Source: Prosapia bicincta (Eukaryota; Arthropoda; Insecta; Hemiptera; Cercopidae). Taken from it: 64,000 bases of DNA. Under the pieces are notes generated by a model, which worked only from the letters and a program-made list of their open reading frames with translations, had not been told where the DNA came from and did not search any database. Shown here in pieces: positions 44,735-56,453 of this stretch (position 1 is its first letter; every line of letters starts with the position of its first letter). Position numbers and translations under genes: made by a program. The stretch is taken from NCBI GenBank assembly GCA_036971475.1, contig JBAIZL010000003.1, forward strand, positions 111,935,570 to 111,999,569, read 5' to 3'.

Positions 44735-46260
44735 ATATATATATAGACTAAATAGGAGACTCACAGACTAACCATGGTAATAGTTCGGATTACATTTTTA
44801 TAATATACTTATAACGTCAAATTCAGACCTTACAATAGACACAAGAGAACACTAAAACACTAAGAAAATGGTATATTTCACACGCAATCTCTCTTTTGTC
44901 AATCAGAGAGGAAAACTGAAGTGAGTCACAGATGTGTATAGAACTTAAGTTATCCATATGTAGTAGGTGTATAGTTGAAAGGGCATATTGTTTGTATAAA
45001 CCTATAGATATTAATAATTGTAACATAGGTATTTCATTAAAACAATTGTAAATATTTTATAACTTGCCTATAGTAGCACTTACTTATATTTGTTGAGGAT
45101 GCCAGTTTTGGGAGATGTGTCCCATTGTTACATCTGAAGTGCTGACAATGGGACACATATCCCGAAATGGCCGTCCTCAACAAACATAAGTGCTACTATA
45201 GGCAAATTGTAAAATATTTACAAGTGTTTTAGTGAAAACTAGTAGGTCACGTTAAGATATAATCAACAAATATACTTAGATATTTGTTAAAGAAGGGAAA
45301 AAAATTAGGACTGTGGGAAGAAATGTAAATGGAGTTTTCTAACGTTAAAATTAGAGGGTAGATTAATGGAGCTATCTGATAGGTTAGGGACCGCTCTAGA
45401 CTTGGTATACCACTGATATGATAACTTCCATCTTTTCAGTTCCAAGGAGTTGAATTGGAGGAGGGTGTTTTAATTGTTTTAGTGGCATAGCAGACATCAA
45501 AAAACATTGTGTAGTGACTAGAAGCTGTTGGCCTATGCATATTCATGGTTCTGTGGCCTATCCATACAGCATCATGTCTGTGGCTATCCATTCTGATATT
45601 CATACTAGCAATTGTGAGGCCTACGAACTACGATGAGTAGAATTTACAGTACAGCTGGTATACAACGTTTTTTTGGTGTTGCTTGTTGTAATCATCTTGA
45701 ATTCACTGATTAAACTATAAGTAATTATTGCATAAATGAATGAATACTTCGGAACTTTCAAAAACCGTCAGCATGTAATTCCTAAAGTATTTACCCAGTT
45801 ATGCAATAATTACTTACATTTTTTTGATGCACATGTTTAATGAGTCTGAATCTTAAAGCCCATTTTTGTTGTTATGTAATGAAACTATTTATTGGAAAGT
45901 GCTAAGGCATATCTTACATCTAGGTCTATTGCACGGAAATGGGCCATGAGGAAGTTTGTATGGTCTTTCAGTATTAGGATCATTAAGGATGTACTAAATG
46001 TTTTTTTTTATGGAAGGTTACTTGAACCAAATTTGCAGTGGATCAGTGGAAAGATTTTTTGGTGTGGGTAGGGGTTTAAAGAATCTTAAGCCCATGTCTG
46101 AATATTTTGTTTAATTTTTGTAGACTAGGATAATCTGTTATTAAACACAGTTTATTTTGTTTCATTGGTGGTTTGGGGAAATCAGAGGAGTGCTGTGCGG
46201 AATTTAATTTTATGACTGAAAATAGCTAATGTAGTGACATATTTAAGAATTTCTATTATT
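44735..46260 (-). mobile_element. Decayed PLE (family C) with insertions
   Basis: The left part (44740-44960) is a minus-strand terminal repeat like family A (GTAATAGTTC, GAGACTCACAGACTAACC). The segment 45370-46230 is a minus-strand relative of the family A/B GIY-YIG end, recognisable from the order of blocks at 49330-49990, but full of stops. A family E foldback (45055-45240) and a family 3 end (45700-45820) interrupt it. Confidence 0.6.
45055..45240. repeat. Family E terminal repeat foldback
   Basis: Arms with TTGCCTATAGTAGCACTTA are reverse complements around 45140. The plus arm has CTGACAA (45142-45148), T, GGGA/TCCC, GAAA (45164-45167) and ATGGCCGT, a hammerhead-like order with A at position 8 and no good helix I. 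Confidence 0.6.
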
Positions 46261-46383
46261 ATTGAAGGGGAATATTAAAATATCTCTATGCTATGAAAGT
46301 GAGAATAAAAAATGTATCCATCTAATAAAGGGAAGCCCAAAATGGAGGTGTCTGTAAGAAAAGGTTTTATTATGTATTTATGA

Positions 46384-46490
46384 TAATAATATAATCAAAC
46401 ACACATACACACATGCTCTCACACACACACACGCATACACACACGCACACATACACACACACACACACATACACTCACTCACTCACTCAC
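46384..46490. repeat. (CA)n and (ACTC)n microsatellite
   Basis: Imperfect CA repeat ending in CACTCACTCACTCACT. Confidence 0.93.
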
Positions 46491-46599
46491 TTATTAAGTC
46501 TGACTTCGCTAACTCTGATCTCTGGATAACCCAGAATGATTTTGAAGTAGAATAAAAAAAAAACAATAAATAAGAAATAACAAAAGTCAAATAAGTACA

Positions 46600-46600
<1 letters not shown>

Positions 46601-46666
<66 letters not shown>
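46601..46666. repeat. (TA)n microsatellite
   Basis: Pure TA run abutting PLE family 2. Confidence 0.97.
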
Positions 46667-46667
<1 letters not shown>

Positions 46668-46935
46668 TTGATATTTAACATTATCCATTGTTTTTCCGTT
46701 GCACTGACTTTATGAAGTTAATATATTACTATGTGAGTAATTTTATCCACCATTAAGTGCAATAATTTTACCTTGAGTGATGAGGCACCTTTCGGTCGTT
46801 GACCATTGTCGAATCAAGCAGAGAAAAATCAGTGATTCGACAATGGTCAACGACCGAAAGGTACCTCATCACTCAAGGTAAAATTATTGCACTTAATGGT
46901 GGATAAAATTACTCACATAGTAATATATTAACTTC

Positions 46936-46938
<3 letters not shown>
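46667..46938. repeat. PLE family 2 terminal repeats, inverted pair
   Basis: Minus copy about 46667-46816 and plus copy about 46830-46935, with a short unique centre (AAGCAGAGAAAAATC). Confidence 0.78.
46831..46873 (+). ncRNA. Hammerhead-like fold, family 2
   Basis: AGTGAT/ATCACT helix I (6 bp), core TCGACAA at 46837-46843, T, helix II GGTC/GACC with a 3-base loop AAC, GAAA, perfect palindrome AGGTACCT. The loop is one base shorter than at 2931 while both helices are kept. Confidence 0.5.
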
Positions 46939-46966
<28 letters not shown>

Positions 46967-47513
46967 TTGGACTAGGAGACTGACAGACTTACCTTGGTAA
47001 GAGTCCACTCTGTAGTCTTGAAATAGAAACACATAAAAGCACTTAAACAATGATATTAGGGGTGGGCCGATTCCTAAAATTTTCGATTCCGATTCCGATT
47101 CTAAAATTTTCCGTTCGATTCTCGATTCATTAGTCGATTCTCGATTCTTTCAAGTTATATTAGCTTACATTCTAGTTCTCTAATAATTAATTTAGTTAAC
47201 ATCTTGGTCATATGGCAAAACCTTTTAAAAGTTCTGTTTTAATGTAATAGGCTACTCAAAACCTTCAACCTTGATTTATCAATAGGAATTTTTTTAAACA
47301 TAAAAACATATCAGAATAAAGTAATGACTTATTTTAAAGTTAAAAATGTGAACTTGACTTATTTTATGATGTTTGAAAAAATTCCTAAGCCTATTTACAT
47401 TGTCTCCCAAACAAAACAAAAATTAAAAACAAACAAACAACAAAAGTAAAAAAATAATACAAATAGGATAGTTTTTAATATTTAAAAGTCTGGCAGGTAA
47501 TGTACATTTCTGT

Positions 47514-47894
47514 TCAAAAACACAAGCATTTGAACACGTTGTGGGTCAAGCTAGTTTCATCGCTAGTCACATATAGCTCCTGAAGTTGAGAAAGGTTTTT
47601 CAGAAAACACTGTCGCGAGTGAGCAGACAGGTATTTTATTGCCATTGCATTTAAATGAGGGTATTTGGCACTTTGTACTGCCAAATACTTCCCAACATCA
47701 CAATCTGGACTGGCTAATGGTTCCCCCAGATAATTGTTTACTTCTTCTTCTACTGTCAATCCCCCTGGGGTACCTTCTTCCCCAACATTCTGGATTAGTG
47801 GGGAATACCTTCTCCACATCTGGTGGGACCTTTTTTCTGCAGGTGTCTGGAACAAGTGCAACTGATTCAGGCCTATTTTGTATTTATTACTCAA
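47514..47894 (-). pseudogene. hAT transposase C-terminal dimerisation region, fragment
   Basis: The frame encodes TVEEEVNNYLGEPLASPDCD, then KYPHLNAMAIKYLSAHSRQC. This is the layout of the hAT family C-terminal domain: a Glu-rich start, LxEP, then W/Y-x-x-x-x-x-x-YPxLxxxAxxYLS. The usual SSxxxER-type end after it is altered and the catalytic core is absent, so it is a truncated remnant. Confidence 0.7.
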
Positions 47895-48463
47895 TCCCAG
47901 TTGATTTTTAACCGACTATCACTTGTAGGTCCTGTGTCTGAGGATAAAGTTTCTTCAAGTATAGATCTTTTTTGTTGATAAATTTGGGCAAAATGAATGT
48001 TGTTTAAGTGCTTTTTCATATTTGATATATTATGTGGTTTTCCACCGTCAGTTTCTGTTAACCGTCATCGAATTGACGCGACGGCCAGTACCCTGAACCG
48101 AATACCGTCGAGCCTCTTAACGTTTTATGTTTATTAGTACTACTCAGCTGTTGTTGCTACTTTTGGAAAAATTAAGGCACAGTATTTAACAACAAGCTTC
48201 ACACTACTTAAAGATGTATTTACGATGGTTTTTGTTTGATAGATAAACGCCGACGGGATTAAAAACATGATGTTATTCTAAGAGCTTTTTGTCCGTAGTT
48301 ACGGGCGGACACACATATTTGTTATAACGTATTGTAATGATTTTCACTACTGTTTTCAAAATTTCACAAAACCTTAAAAGTAAATCGGAAATATTGACTA
48401 AATATTTAGTTGTAAAATAATCCTTAAAAACGGACTTTGTGAAAGTTAAGTACAAACATTGAC

Positions 48464-48930
48464 ACTTAGATAAACTCATCCTTACTAGGAAGTAAATTAT
48501 AACGTAAATTCCTTAACAAGTAAATTATTTGGTGTTAAAACTTTTACTTAATATGAATCTTGGATAGTATTTACTGGACCTGTAGCATTACTTATCAGAG
48601 AGAGAATATATTACACTTTAGTTCTATATTCAAAATATTTATAAACTCACAAATCAATCACATATGACACGTTTATGTGTCTTAGTGATAGGCGCAAAAG
48701 CACTTTTATGACCAGTCTTTTTATTATTTGGGTAACCGGGACATGAAATTATGGTTTTGTTGTTTCTTGCTAACACAAAACACAAAAAATATCAAAACAG
48801 TGTTGCACAGATAATAAAATTTAATTAAATCAAAAACAATGCCGGGTAAATTGGTTCGACGGAGTTTATTTACGTTTCATTTACAGTAGGAAAAAACTGT
48901 GTTGGGCCAGTTGGTCCGACACGTATTTTT
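48464..48930. repeat. Segment shared with the piggyBac-type element (copy 2)
   Basis: Diverged copy of 42289-42752 in the same orientation, ending near CCGACACGTATTT. Confidence 0.7.
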
Positions 48931-49272
48931 ATAAATATTCGGAATCGTGTGGAATCGGAATCGACACTTTTATGATGAAGAATCGAGTATCGACGATTCC
49001 TCGATACCACCTAGAATCGACGATTCCTGGAATCGAGAATCGGAATCGGCCCATCCCTAAATGATATATTTCAACCACACAGTGGTCTTTGTCAATCGAA
49101 GAGAAAACAGAAAAAGAAATATGAGAGAATGAAATAAAATAATTGTAATCACAGATTGTGTAGAGTAGAAATCAGATGTCACAGATGCACAGATTAAAGA
49201 TATATATATTGTTTCCATGAACATATGAGTGATTATAGTTTATATAAGTCTGTCAGGGGAAAAGAGATAAGG

Positions 49273-49281
49273 CTATTTGGA

Positions 49282-49316
<35 letters not shown>

Positions 49317-50812
49317 AATGGATATATCTGATGTTGAGGTTAGGGGATTCTCTGGACTTGGTATACCACTGGTATGATAGTTCCCACCTTCTCAGTTCTG
49401 AGGGATTGCAATCAGGGGGGAGTGATTTAATTATTTTTGTGGTATAGCAGTCATCAAAAGTTGTGATGTTGTGACTCGCAGCATGTTGAGCTGTTGGTCT
49501 ATCCATATTCATAATTTTAACATCATGTCTGTGGCCATTCATTCTGATATTCAGACCATCCCTGGTCAGGCCTATGTACTGTGCTGAGCAAAGTTTACAT
49601 TGTAGCTGGTATATGACATTTTTCGATGTACAATTATGATGACCCTGTATTTTGAAGACCATTTTTGTTGTTTGGCTGTTGAAACTATTTGCTGAGGGGT
49701 GTATTGGACACGTCTTGCATCTAGGTCTATTGCATGGGGAGGAGCCATGAGGAAGTTTGTGTGGTTTCTCTGCATCAGGGTCTGGTAGTTTAGGATGTAC
49801 TGGGATGTTTTTCAAGTTGGGAGGTTGCTTGTACCAAATTTGCGGTGGATCGGTGAAAAGATTTTTGGTGTGGACGGAAGCTTGAAGAATTTTGAAGCCA
49901 TCTCTCAATATCTTGTTGAGTTTATGTAGACCACGATGGTAGGTTATTAAAGACAGTTTATTTTGTTCTGTTCTGTTTGTGGTTTATGGTGAACCGAGGA
50001 TTGTGCTGAATGAATTTGGTTTTCAATGAGTTTTTTTGGGTACCCTCTTCTCTGGAAGGCTGTTGATATCTTTCTATTAAAATCTTCCAATTCCCTATCA
50101 TTCAAACAGATTCTCTTACCCCTGATTGCTTGACTGTATGGAATAACTCGTTTTAGTTTATTGGGTGGTTGCTGTCGAAATGGAGATATTGTAGGTGGTT
50201 TGTCGGTTTGATGTGAATTCCTGTGTTGATATTTCCATTCTGGAGTGTTACCTCTACATCCAAAAAGGTGATGGCTGATGTAGATTTCTCCCAGGTAAAT
50301 TGAAGTGTGGAGAATTGTGTCAGGCTGTCTAAAAATGCCTCAAGTGTTGAAGCACCCTGTCTCCAAATTAGGAAGATGTCATCTATATATCTATACCAAC
50401 ATAATGGCTGGTGTGTTTGTGTCTTTAGAAAACTTTCTTCCAACAATCCCATGTACAGATTTGCGTACGATGGTGCCATTCTGGTGCCCATTGCTGTTTC
50501 CTTTATTTGAAGGTAGTTCCTTCCCTCAAACTGAAAGTTGTTCTTCTCGAGGATGAACCTGGTCAGGTTCACAAGAAAAGGTGTAGTGGGAGAAGGCTTG
50601 CCTGGGCGTTTGTTTAGAAAATTCTCTATTGCAGATAGGCCGTGTGCATGAGGGATGTTGGTATAGAGAGAGGTGACATCTATGGTGACCAAAATAGTTA
50701 CCGAGGGTAAAGGTACAGATATTTGTGAGAGTCGATCTATGAAATGATTGGTGTTCTGGGTATGTGATGGAAGGTTCTTTACTAAGGGTTTACTAAGACT
50801 CACACCTTCAAC
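49273..50812 (-). pseudogene. Penelope-like protein, family A, second copy
   Basis: Two frames on the minus strand cover the element. 50812-50153 holds SQISVPLPSVTILVTIDVTS, GTRMAPSYANLYM (with KETAMGT in place of KGTAMGT) and YRYIDDIFLIW. 49908-49273 holds CNRPRCKTCPIH, YQLQCKLCSAQYIGLTRDGL and SELRRWELSY. Nonsense and frameshift changes near 49960-50152 separate them. It is nearly identical to 15620-16987 but truncated further in from the N-terminus, at about 50812. Confidence 0.83.
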
Positions 50813-51130
50813 CCTAATAATATTTATTATTAATAATAAATTAATAAATAATAATTTATATTCAAAGCTTTTTGTGGGTAAACAGTACCAATACATATAT
50901 ATATATTTTTTAAACAACATAGGTTATTCAAATACAAGAATATTTATTAATTTATATTTAAAGCTTTTCGTGGGTAAACAGTACCAATATATATATATAT
51001 ATATATATATTTATTTTAAACAACATAGGTTATTCAAATGCAAGAATATTTATTAATTTATATTCAAAGCTTTTCGTGGGTAAACAGTACCAACATCATA
51101 AGGAATGAAAATTACATTCCTGATATATAT
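50813..51130 (-). repeat. PLE family 4 terminal repeats, three partial copies
   Basis: Copies at about 50855-50905, 50925-50990 and 51040-51120, each followed by TA-rich DNA, carry on the minus strand GGTACTGTTTACCCAC then GAAAAGCTTT (AAAAAGCTTT in the first). The third copy has CTTATGA in place of CTGATGA; the first two are cut before the core. Confidence 0.7.
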
Positions 51131-51149
51131 TATTCCTATATATATACAT

Positions 51150-51284
51150 ATATATTCTTGATATTTTACGTTATCCATTGTTTTTCCGTTGCACTGACTT
51201 TATGAAGGTAAAATCATTGCACTTAATGGTGGATAAAATTACTTACAATAGTAATATATTAACTTCATATATATATATATATAT

Positions 51285-51343
<59 letters not shown>
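51150..51343. repeat. PLE family 2 terminal repeat pieces and (TA)n
   Basis: A short minus piece (51155-51205) joins a plus piece (51206-51268); a (TA)n tract follows to 51343. Confidence 0.7.
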
Positions 51344-51345
<2 letters not shown>

Positions 51346-51894
51346 GTCTAACACAACAATAAAAACATCTAGCACATAAAAAGTCTAAAACAACATTAAA
51401 AACGTCTAAGACCTGCAGATAAACAAAATTATGAACAAAATGTTTTGTGCATCTTACCCTGAAATGACTATGGGCTTACACAGCACGAAAGTGGCTGACA
51501 AAATTAAACAACAAAAACTGACAGATATGTCTGCAGAGAAAGAAATTGCAGTGGAGATTAACTGTATACACAAAATGTTCGTTCATACATTGTGCCTAAG
51601 TATAATATCTTCTTTGAATTCATCTTTAGTGTCATGCTTTCTTGGATTTTCTGTAACTTGGATAGGCCACGGTCCGAGTTAGTATGAATTAACAAGGTTC
51701 TACTATAGTCTATACTGAATGAGCAACAGGTGTCTTCTATAAAAAGGGCAATCAATGTACTAGAGTATTCTATCTATTGCATGATGCTGAGCATCAAAGT
51801 TTGGTATTGCATGATGTGAAATGTAAAATATTTCTTTAATAGTTTTGATTTAAAGACCTTCCTGCAGATTCTTACTTCTTACTTCTTAGTACGG
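51344..51894. other. Unassigned repeat-like DNA
   Basis: GTCTAA-type phrases repeat at 51346-51412. The stretch ending GGTTCTACTATAG at about 51700 resembles fragments near 44650 and 56655 and may be pogo-like debris. No family assigned. Confidence 0.35.
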
Positions 51895-54072
51895 GCGTCC
51901 AGCATCAATCATAGCCGATGGCCCGGTGTCCAATGTACGCGGCACAAGCAAGCTGCCAGTGTTTTTTACTTTTAAGGATGTCCTCAAAATCATTGACTTC
52001 TGCACTTAGTAGGTCACGTGAAAGAATTGGATAGCTGCAACGCAGAAGAATGTGCTCCAGATCCTCTTCATCGTCTTCGCATAATGCACAGTGCGACGAA
52101 TCAGTAAGGTTGAAGCGGAATAGGTACTTCTGTGTAACTATGTGACCAATTCTAGCTCTTGCTGCAAAAGATGCTAGTTGTCTTTGCACCCCTTTATATA
52201 AGTTCCCGTCAGTTGGTAGGGGTTGAATCTTGTGTAGGTGTCTCCCAATGGTTGACTGATTCCATTTGTCCGACCAGGCTTTATAGAAATATTTGTTGCT
52301 TTGGTTCCTACAGTGAAGCAATGAAACCCTCTTCTCATCTGTAGGCTGCATTTTAGAGGCTGTTTTCGCTATTTGGTCCGCAACCTCATTTCCGTATACG
52401 TCACAATGAGATGGTACCCACTGCAAAGTAATCTCACATCCATGGCTCTGTAGTTCACGAAGCAGGCGTCTAATTTCCATCATACGAAAAGCATATGCCG
52501 TAGGTTCGGGGTTCAAGATAGCCTGCAGAGCACTTTTGGAGTCCGTTAAGACACACACCTGCTATACTTTCAATGATAAACAACTTGTAAGTGCTGCATT
52601 TATAGCTAGTATTTCTGCGTCCATACTGGACAATGAGTTTGCTGGCACATAGTATCTATCACCAGTTGTTTCATTAAAGTAACCGGCACCCGCAACTTTT
52701 CCTTCAATGTCCACTGAGCCGTCAGTGAATATCTTGATATGGCGATCATAAAGCTCATTTATCATGGACAATGCTGCACTTTTCAAGATTGCTGGGTGGT
52801 TGTTTTTCGTTAACCGGTTTGGTAGTTCCATAACAATTTCCACTCCATTCCATATGCCTGGTCTGTCATCATATGTCACTGGGATGGTTTCAGGAACGCC
52901 ACACATTAACATGGAGGCCATGGACTTAATTTGACACGTGAATGAGTTTCTGATGTTACTGCTTGCATTTATCACGATGTGTAGAGGATGGTTAGGCGTT
53001 GATGACTGTATTCTTAAGTATTTGGTCCACATTTGCCTTCTGATATATATTTCAATAGGCTCAACACCCAGTTCCACTTCCATAGCAGAGGTAGGAGTGG
53101 TGCTCAGGCATCCAATGCATGTACGGAGAGCCGCTGCTTGAATGCGACCTATTTTGTCAATGTGTGTTTTGGCTGCAGCTCCCCAAACCTCACAGCAATA
53201 GGTAGCTTTGGAGCGTACAAAGGCTAAGTAAAATGATCTTAGTGTTGTTGTGTCTGCACCCCGGTTGCGACTGGCCACTACTTTGAGCGCATTCAGCCGT
53301 GATGTGCACTTCTCCAAAACATAGTCCACTTGCTTTGCCCAACGTAATTTTGAATCCAACACTACTCCCAACAATTTTGGGTTAGGATTAAATTTCACGG
53401 GAACATCTTGTATTCGTAACTGCGGTATGTAGTTTGCCAAATTATTTCTTCTCGTGAAAAAAGAGCACTCTGTCTTGTCCAGAGATACTTTAAGTGACCA
53501 CTTTCCACACCATTCCATTATCTTGTGTAGAGCTAGTTGAACCAAATCTATCGCTTTGAGATGGTCTTCATCCGATGCCCAGATCGTGCAGTCATCCGCG
53601 AATGTACAGCTGGACACTCCAGGAGGGAGCTGGGCCGAGAAATCGTGAAGTGCAATATTAAAGAGGGTTGGGCAAATAATTCCACCTTGGGGAATGCCAT
53701 TTGAAACAATGTGATTTGATGAGATGGTTCCATTGACGTCCACCTGAATCACCTGTTTTCTAGGTAAGATACAATATATTTCAACATCTTGCCCTTCATA
53801 CACTGGAGGATAACCGTAGCTTGCGGAATTTTGTCAAAAGCTTCTTCGTAGTCGATCATCACCGCAATTGTAGCCTTCTTTCGTTCAAAACCTTTGTAAA
53901 TTTGGTATGTGAAATATAGCAATGCATCCGCAGTGCTATATTCCTGCAGATTCTTGACTGTTAAATCGACATCACAGCCTCTATGTACACTATAAATATG
54001 TAAATTCGTATAATCAAAAGTAGTAAAATAAAAAATATGCAAAATATTAGTTAGATATATTTTTGGACACAA
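51895..54072 (-). pseudogene. Non-LTR retrotransposon (I-like), RT plus RNase H, broken
   Basis: On the minus strand: an RT start (STADALLYFTYQIYKGFERK, MIDYEEAFDKIP), a frameshift near 53770, then NGIPQGGIICPTLFNIALHD and the catalytic FADD (about 53600). RNase H follows with IFTDGSVD, MDAEILAI, LTDSKS and NEVADQIAK, split by an in-frame TAG at 52562. A late Cys-His motif (HCALCEDDEEDLEHILLRC) is typical of LINEs with RNase H. The 3' end is a (TAAGAAG)n-type tail at about 51873-51894 (read on the minus strand). The 5' part, including the endonuclease, is missing. Confidence 0.85.
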
Positions 54073-54112
54073 AATATTACTGCTGAAATGAAAAATATTT
54101 TAGTGTCAGAGA

Positions 54113-54158
54113 AGACACTGATGAAGATCGCTACGAAACGATCGAAAACGTTTTGTCT
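54113..54158 (+). ncRNA. Hammerhead ribozyme motif, canonical core
   Basis: Helix I AGACA (54113-54117) pairs with TGTCT (54154-54158), 5 bp. The core CTGATGA is at 54118-54124, one A, helix II GATCG/CGATC, GAAA at 54144-54147, and self-complementary AACGTT (54147-54152). The expected cut is after T54153. It is followed by CAGTAAGT, like the donor-like end of other terminal repeats here. No PLE coding part was found next to it. Confidence 0.72.
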
Positions 54159-54654
54159 CAGTAAGTTTTTACAAAATTTAAAGTTAAATAGTCATAAAAT
54201 AACGTAAAATTGACTAATTTAGTTTCTCTGAACGTAATGGACTACAAAATTCAAGAATAATTTATTTGTTTGTATTATGATGGTTTCTTTAGAATAGTAG
54301 AATTGGTAAAATCCTTTCAGACAAAGACAATAAGTGGTATGAATACACTAATACCTAGACTTTAGGATTGATTATCTTATGTAGATTTGTTTTGCTTAGG
54401 TATCCAACACAGATTATATTAATAAAAAAATATATGTACACTAAAATGCTGCACTTTGAAGAGTTAATTTATGACCGAGAATTGTTTTGCCTAGGTGTGT
54501 TACAAAAATTGTATTGGGTGAAAATACATAGAGCAATGAAAATAAGTCAACTTAGAAAAAAAAGATTTAAACACGCATTTGAAAATATTGACTTTAGTTA
54601 AATTTGTTGGTACAATTGTAGCATTAACCACTTTACTGTTTTATTTTTTAACAG
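54159..54654. other. Intronic DNA before exon 10
   Basis: An open frame at 54368-54601 encodes a basic peptide without known motifs. The first 100 bases may be the rest of the repeat carrying the hammerhead. Confidence 0.4.
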
Positions 54655-54871
54655 GCTATCTTTGGAACATCAAACTTTTGCCCTAAACAAAGTATTTGAT
54701 ATGTTTCGCAATGAGAGATACAGCGAAGGACGACTTATTCTACTCCACATCTTTATGATACCTCTGCTTACTTACGCTCTTCCTTCTCCTGTAGCCATGT
54801 TTTTTTCAGAAATAATAAAATGGATCCAAAACAGCCTCGAAGAATCTTTAGAGAAGCACGACGCCAGTAAG
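54655..54871 (+). CDS. PRKDC: DNA-PKcs exon 10 of window
   Basis: The acceptor TTTTTTAACAG precedes G|CTATCTTTG and the donor is AGTAAG|GTTTGT. The peptide reads LSLEHQTFALNKVFDMFRNE to SLEEKHDASK-type residues (ends LEKHDASK). It corresponds to human [20 protein letters not shown] and following helices, near the start of the NUC194-type region of DNA-PKcs. It ends in phase 0. Confidence 0.86.
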
Positions 54872-55194
54872 GTTTGTCTATATTATAAATAAAATTAAGC
54901 CCATTGACTTGAATTAAAATTTAAGAAATGCTGTTGAAATTTTATCCTAAACTCATAGAAACCTCTTAAATCATCTAAAACACATGCGATTGTGTGTTAT
55001 TATTCAAAATGTGTATTCCTATTGTAACAAAAATTAAGTTTTATTCGAGCAACTTTTGCATAAAGTGAGAGAAGATTATAATTAATTAACATATTTGCTT
55101 AAACTTTGAATACACTTGTCTGAAAACTTTAGGATGGAATAAATTAAACTTCTTTCCTCATTTCACTGTGATTTTAAATCTCTTGCAATGTTAG
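54872..55194. other. Intronic DNA after exon 10
   Basis: AT-rich, no recognised feature. Confidence 0.4.
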
Positions 55195-56128
55195 GTGAAT
55201 CAGAGCTGCTTTTATGAACAAAAACTTATTTGGTAAAGTGTGGCGACTGAGGGCTATCAGACATTTGTTTGACAGATGTCAGTTTAGTCAGATAGTGAGT
55301 GTTTTATTAGTGCGAGTTGTTTACATTTCGAGTTAGCTCTAAATATTCTGTCAGGTATTTTGTTTATTTAAATTCCTTCTATTAGCTCACACTCTCCTTG
55401 CATATATCTTGTACAAATTTTCAATCATTAATACAAGTACATTTTTATTCATCCAATCAAGCTAAAATACATTTTTTTAAACCTATAGTGGATGACAATT
55501 GATGATAATGCAGTTTTTCAAATATTTATTCATTAATTTAAATTTAAAGGTTTGATGTCCCGGTCGATTTTTGCTTTAAATTTATCTTTTAGTAATTTAG
55601 TTTATTTAATTTTTATTGTTAGATATATTACGCTATAGATATAATGGCTAAATACATTTTAGGAAGCGATTTAATACGAGATATGTTGCTTTTAGAGAGT
55701 GACAGTGATAGTGAAACCGATCTACGCTAAGGTACAATCCAGGCTGTTTAAAATTTAAATGACTTAATTTAGAGTTTTCTCAATTCTAAAGGAAATATTT
55801 CTAAATTAAATTTCTTTTAGCTTTAAAATGATATATAACATGTAATATTTATTTTCATTTTAACGTAAAATATGTATAGTGAGGTGCAGTGATGTACAGT
55901 GTTGTTTTTTTTGTATACATTTTTCAAAGTAGCATAATGCCACTATATTAAAGTAATCAAATCATATGCATATATTTACTGAAAGCTTGTTTTATTCCTT
56001 TTACACAAATGTGTAATTTATTGTAAATATGGTATTTATTGTAGGTCAGGAAGTTTTTATATTTTCCCTAAAAACCTTCATGCAATAGAGATGGGCCTCT
56101 ATTAAGAGACTAGGCTTCAAAGTGTTAA
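55195..56128. mobile_element. piggyBac-type MITE, copy 3, left end missing
   Basis: The right end is TTAA (56125-56128) with CACTTTGAAGCCTA read inward. From about 55195 it follows copies 1 and 2; their first 190 bp or so are absent. About 55370-55560 is extra sequence. At 55643 a short frame reads MAKYILGSDLIRDMLLLESD then SDSETDLR and stops, the best kept transposase start of the three copies. Confidence 0.72.
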
Positions 56129-56295
56129 CTTGTATTAAATCTTTCTGAACTGAACTTTCAGATATCTTTTCTTGTTCAGCCCTAACTTAGATACTGATTA
56201 CAATAAGTTCATTTACTGCCATATTGATCAGGTCAAACACTTTCTAGTAAGTAATGTATTTATTTTAATTTCTTATTAACCTTTGTGTTGCGTAG
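56129..56295. other. Intronic DNA before exon 11
   Basis: Short AT-rich intron end, no recognised feature. Confidence 0.4.
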
Positions 56296-56453
56296 GCTAA
56301 AGAGCAGTTGAAGTTTATGATTGGTGCATTTTCTCTTGTGGGAACTTTGTTTGTGATACTAGATCAGAAACAATATCTGTGTGTAAACTCGGACATAGTG
56401 AATGCATCAGGACTTTTAACAGAGAAAGAGTTTGCAAAAAAATTCCTAACAGT
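56296..56453 (+). CDS. PRKDC: DNA-PKcs exon 11 of window
   Basis: The acceptor GTGTTGCGTAG precedes GCTAAAGAG and the donor is ACAGT|GTAAGT. The peptide reads AKEQLKFMIGAFSLVGTLFV, then ILDQKQYLCVNSDIVNASGL, ending FAKKFLT plus a split codon. It was located from splice signals and phase. Sequence similarity to human is weaker in this exon than in its neighbours. It ends in phase 2, matching exon 12. Confidence 0.78.

Larger units (their letters stand above)
47057..49059. mobile_element. hAT DNA transposon, non-autonomous
   Basis: Perfect 8-bp duplication AATGATAT at 47049-47056 and 49060-49067. The ends are inverted, TAGGGGTGGGCCGATTCC versus TAGGGATGGGCCGATTCC, followed on both sides by many CGATTC-type repeats. 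Length 2003 bp. It carries only the transposase end (47514-47894) and an unrelated shared segment (48464-48930). Confidence 0.88.
46963..49268 (-). repeat. PLE family A terminal repeat, split by a hAT element
   Basis: 46963-47056 and 49060-49268 join into one minus-strand family A terminal repeat and 3' region once the hAT element is removed. Confidence 0.8.
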
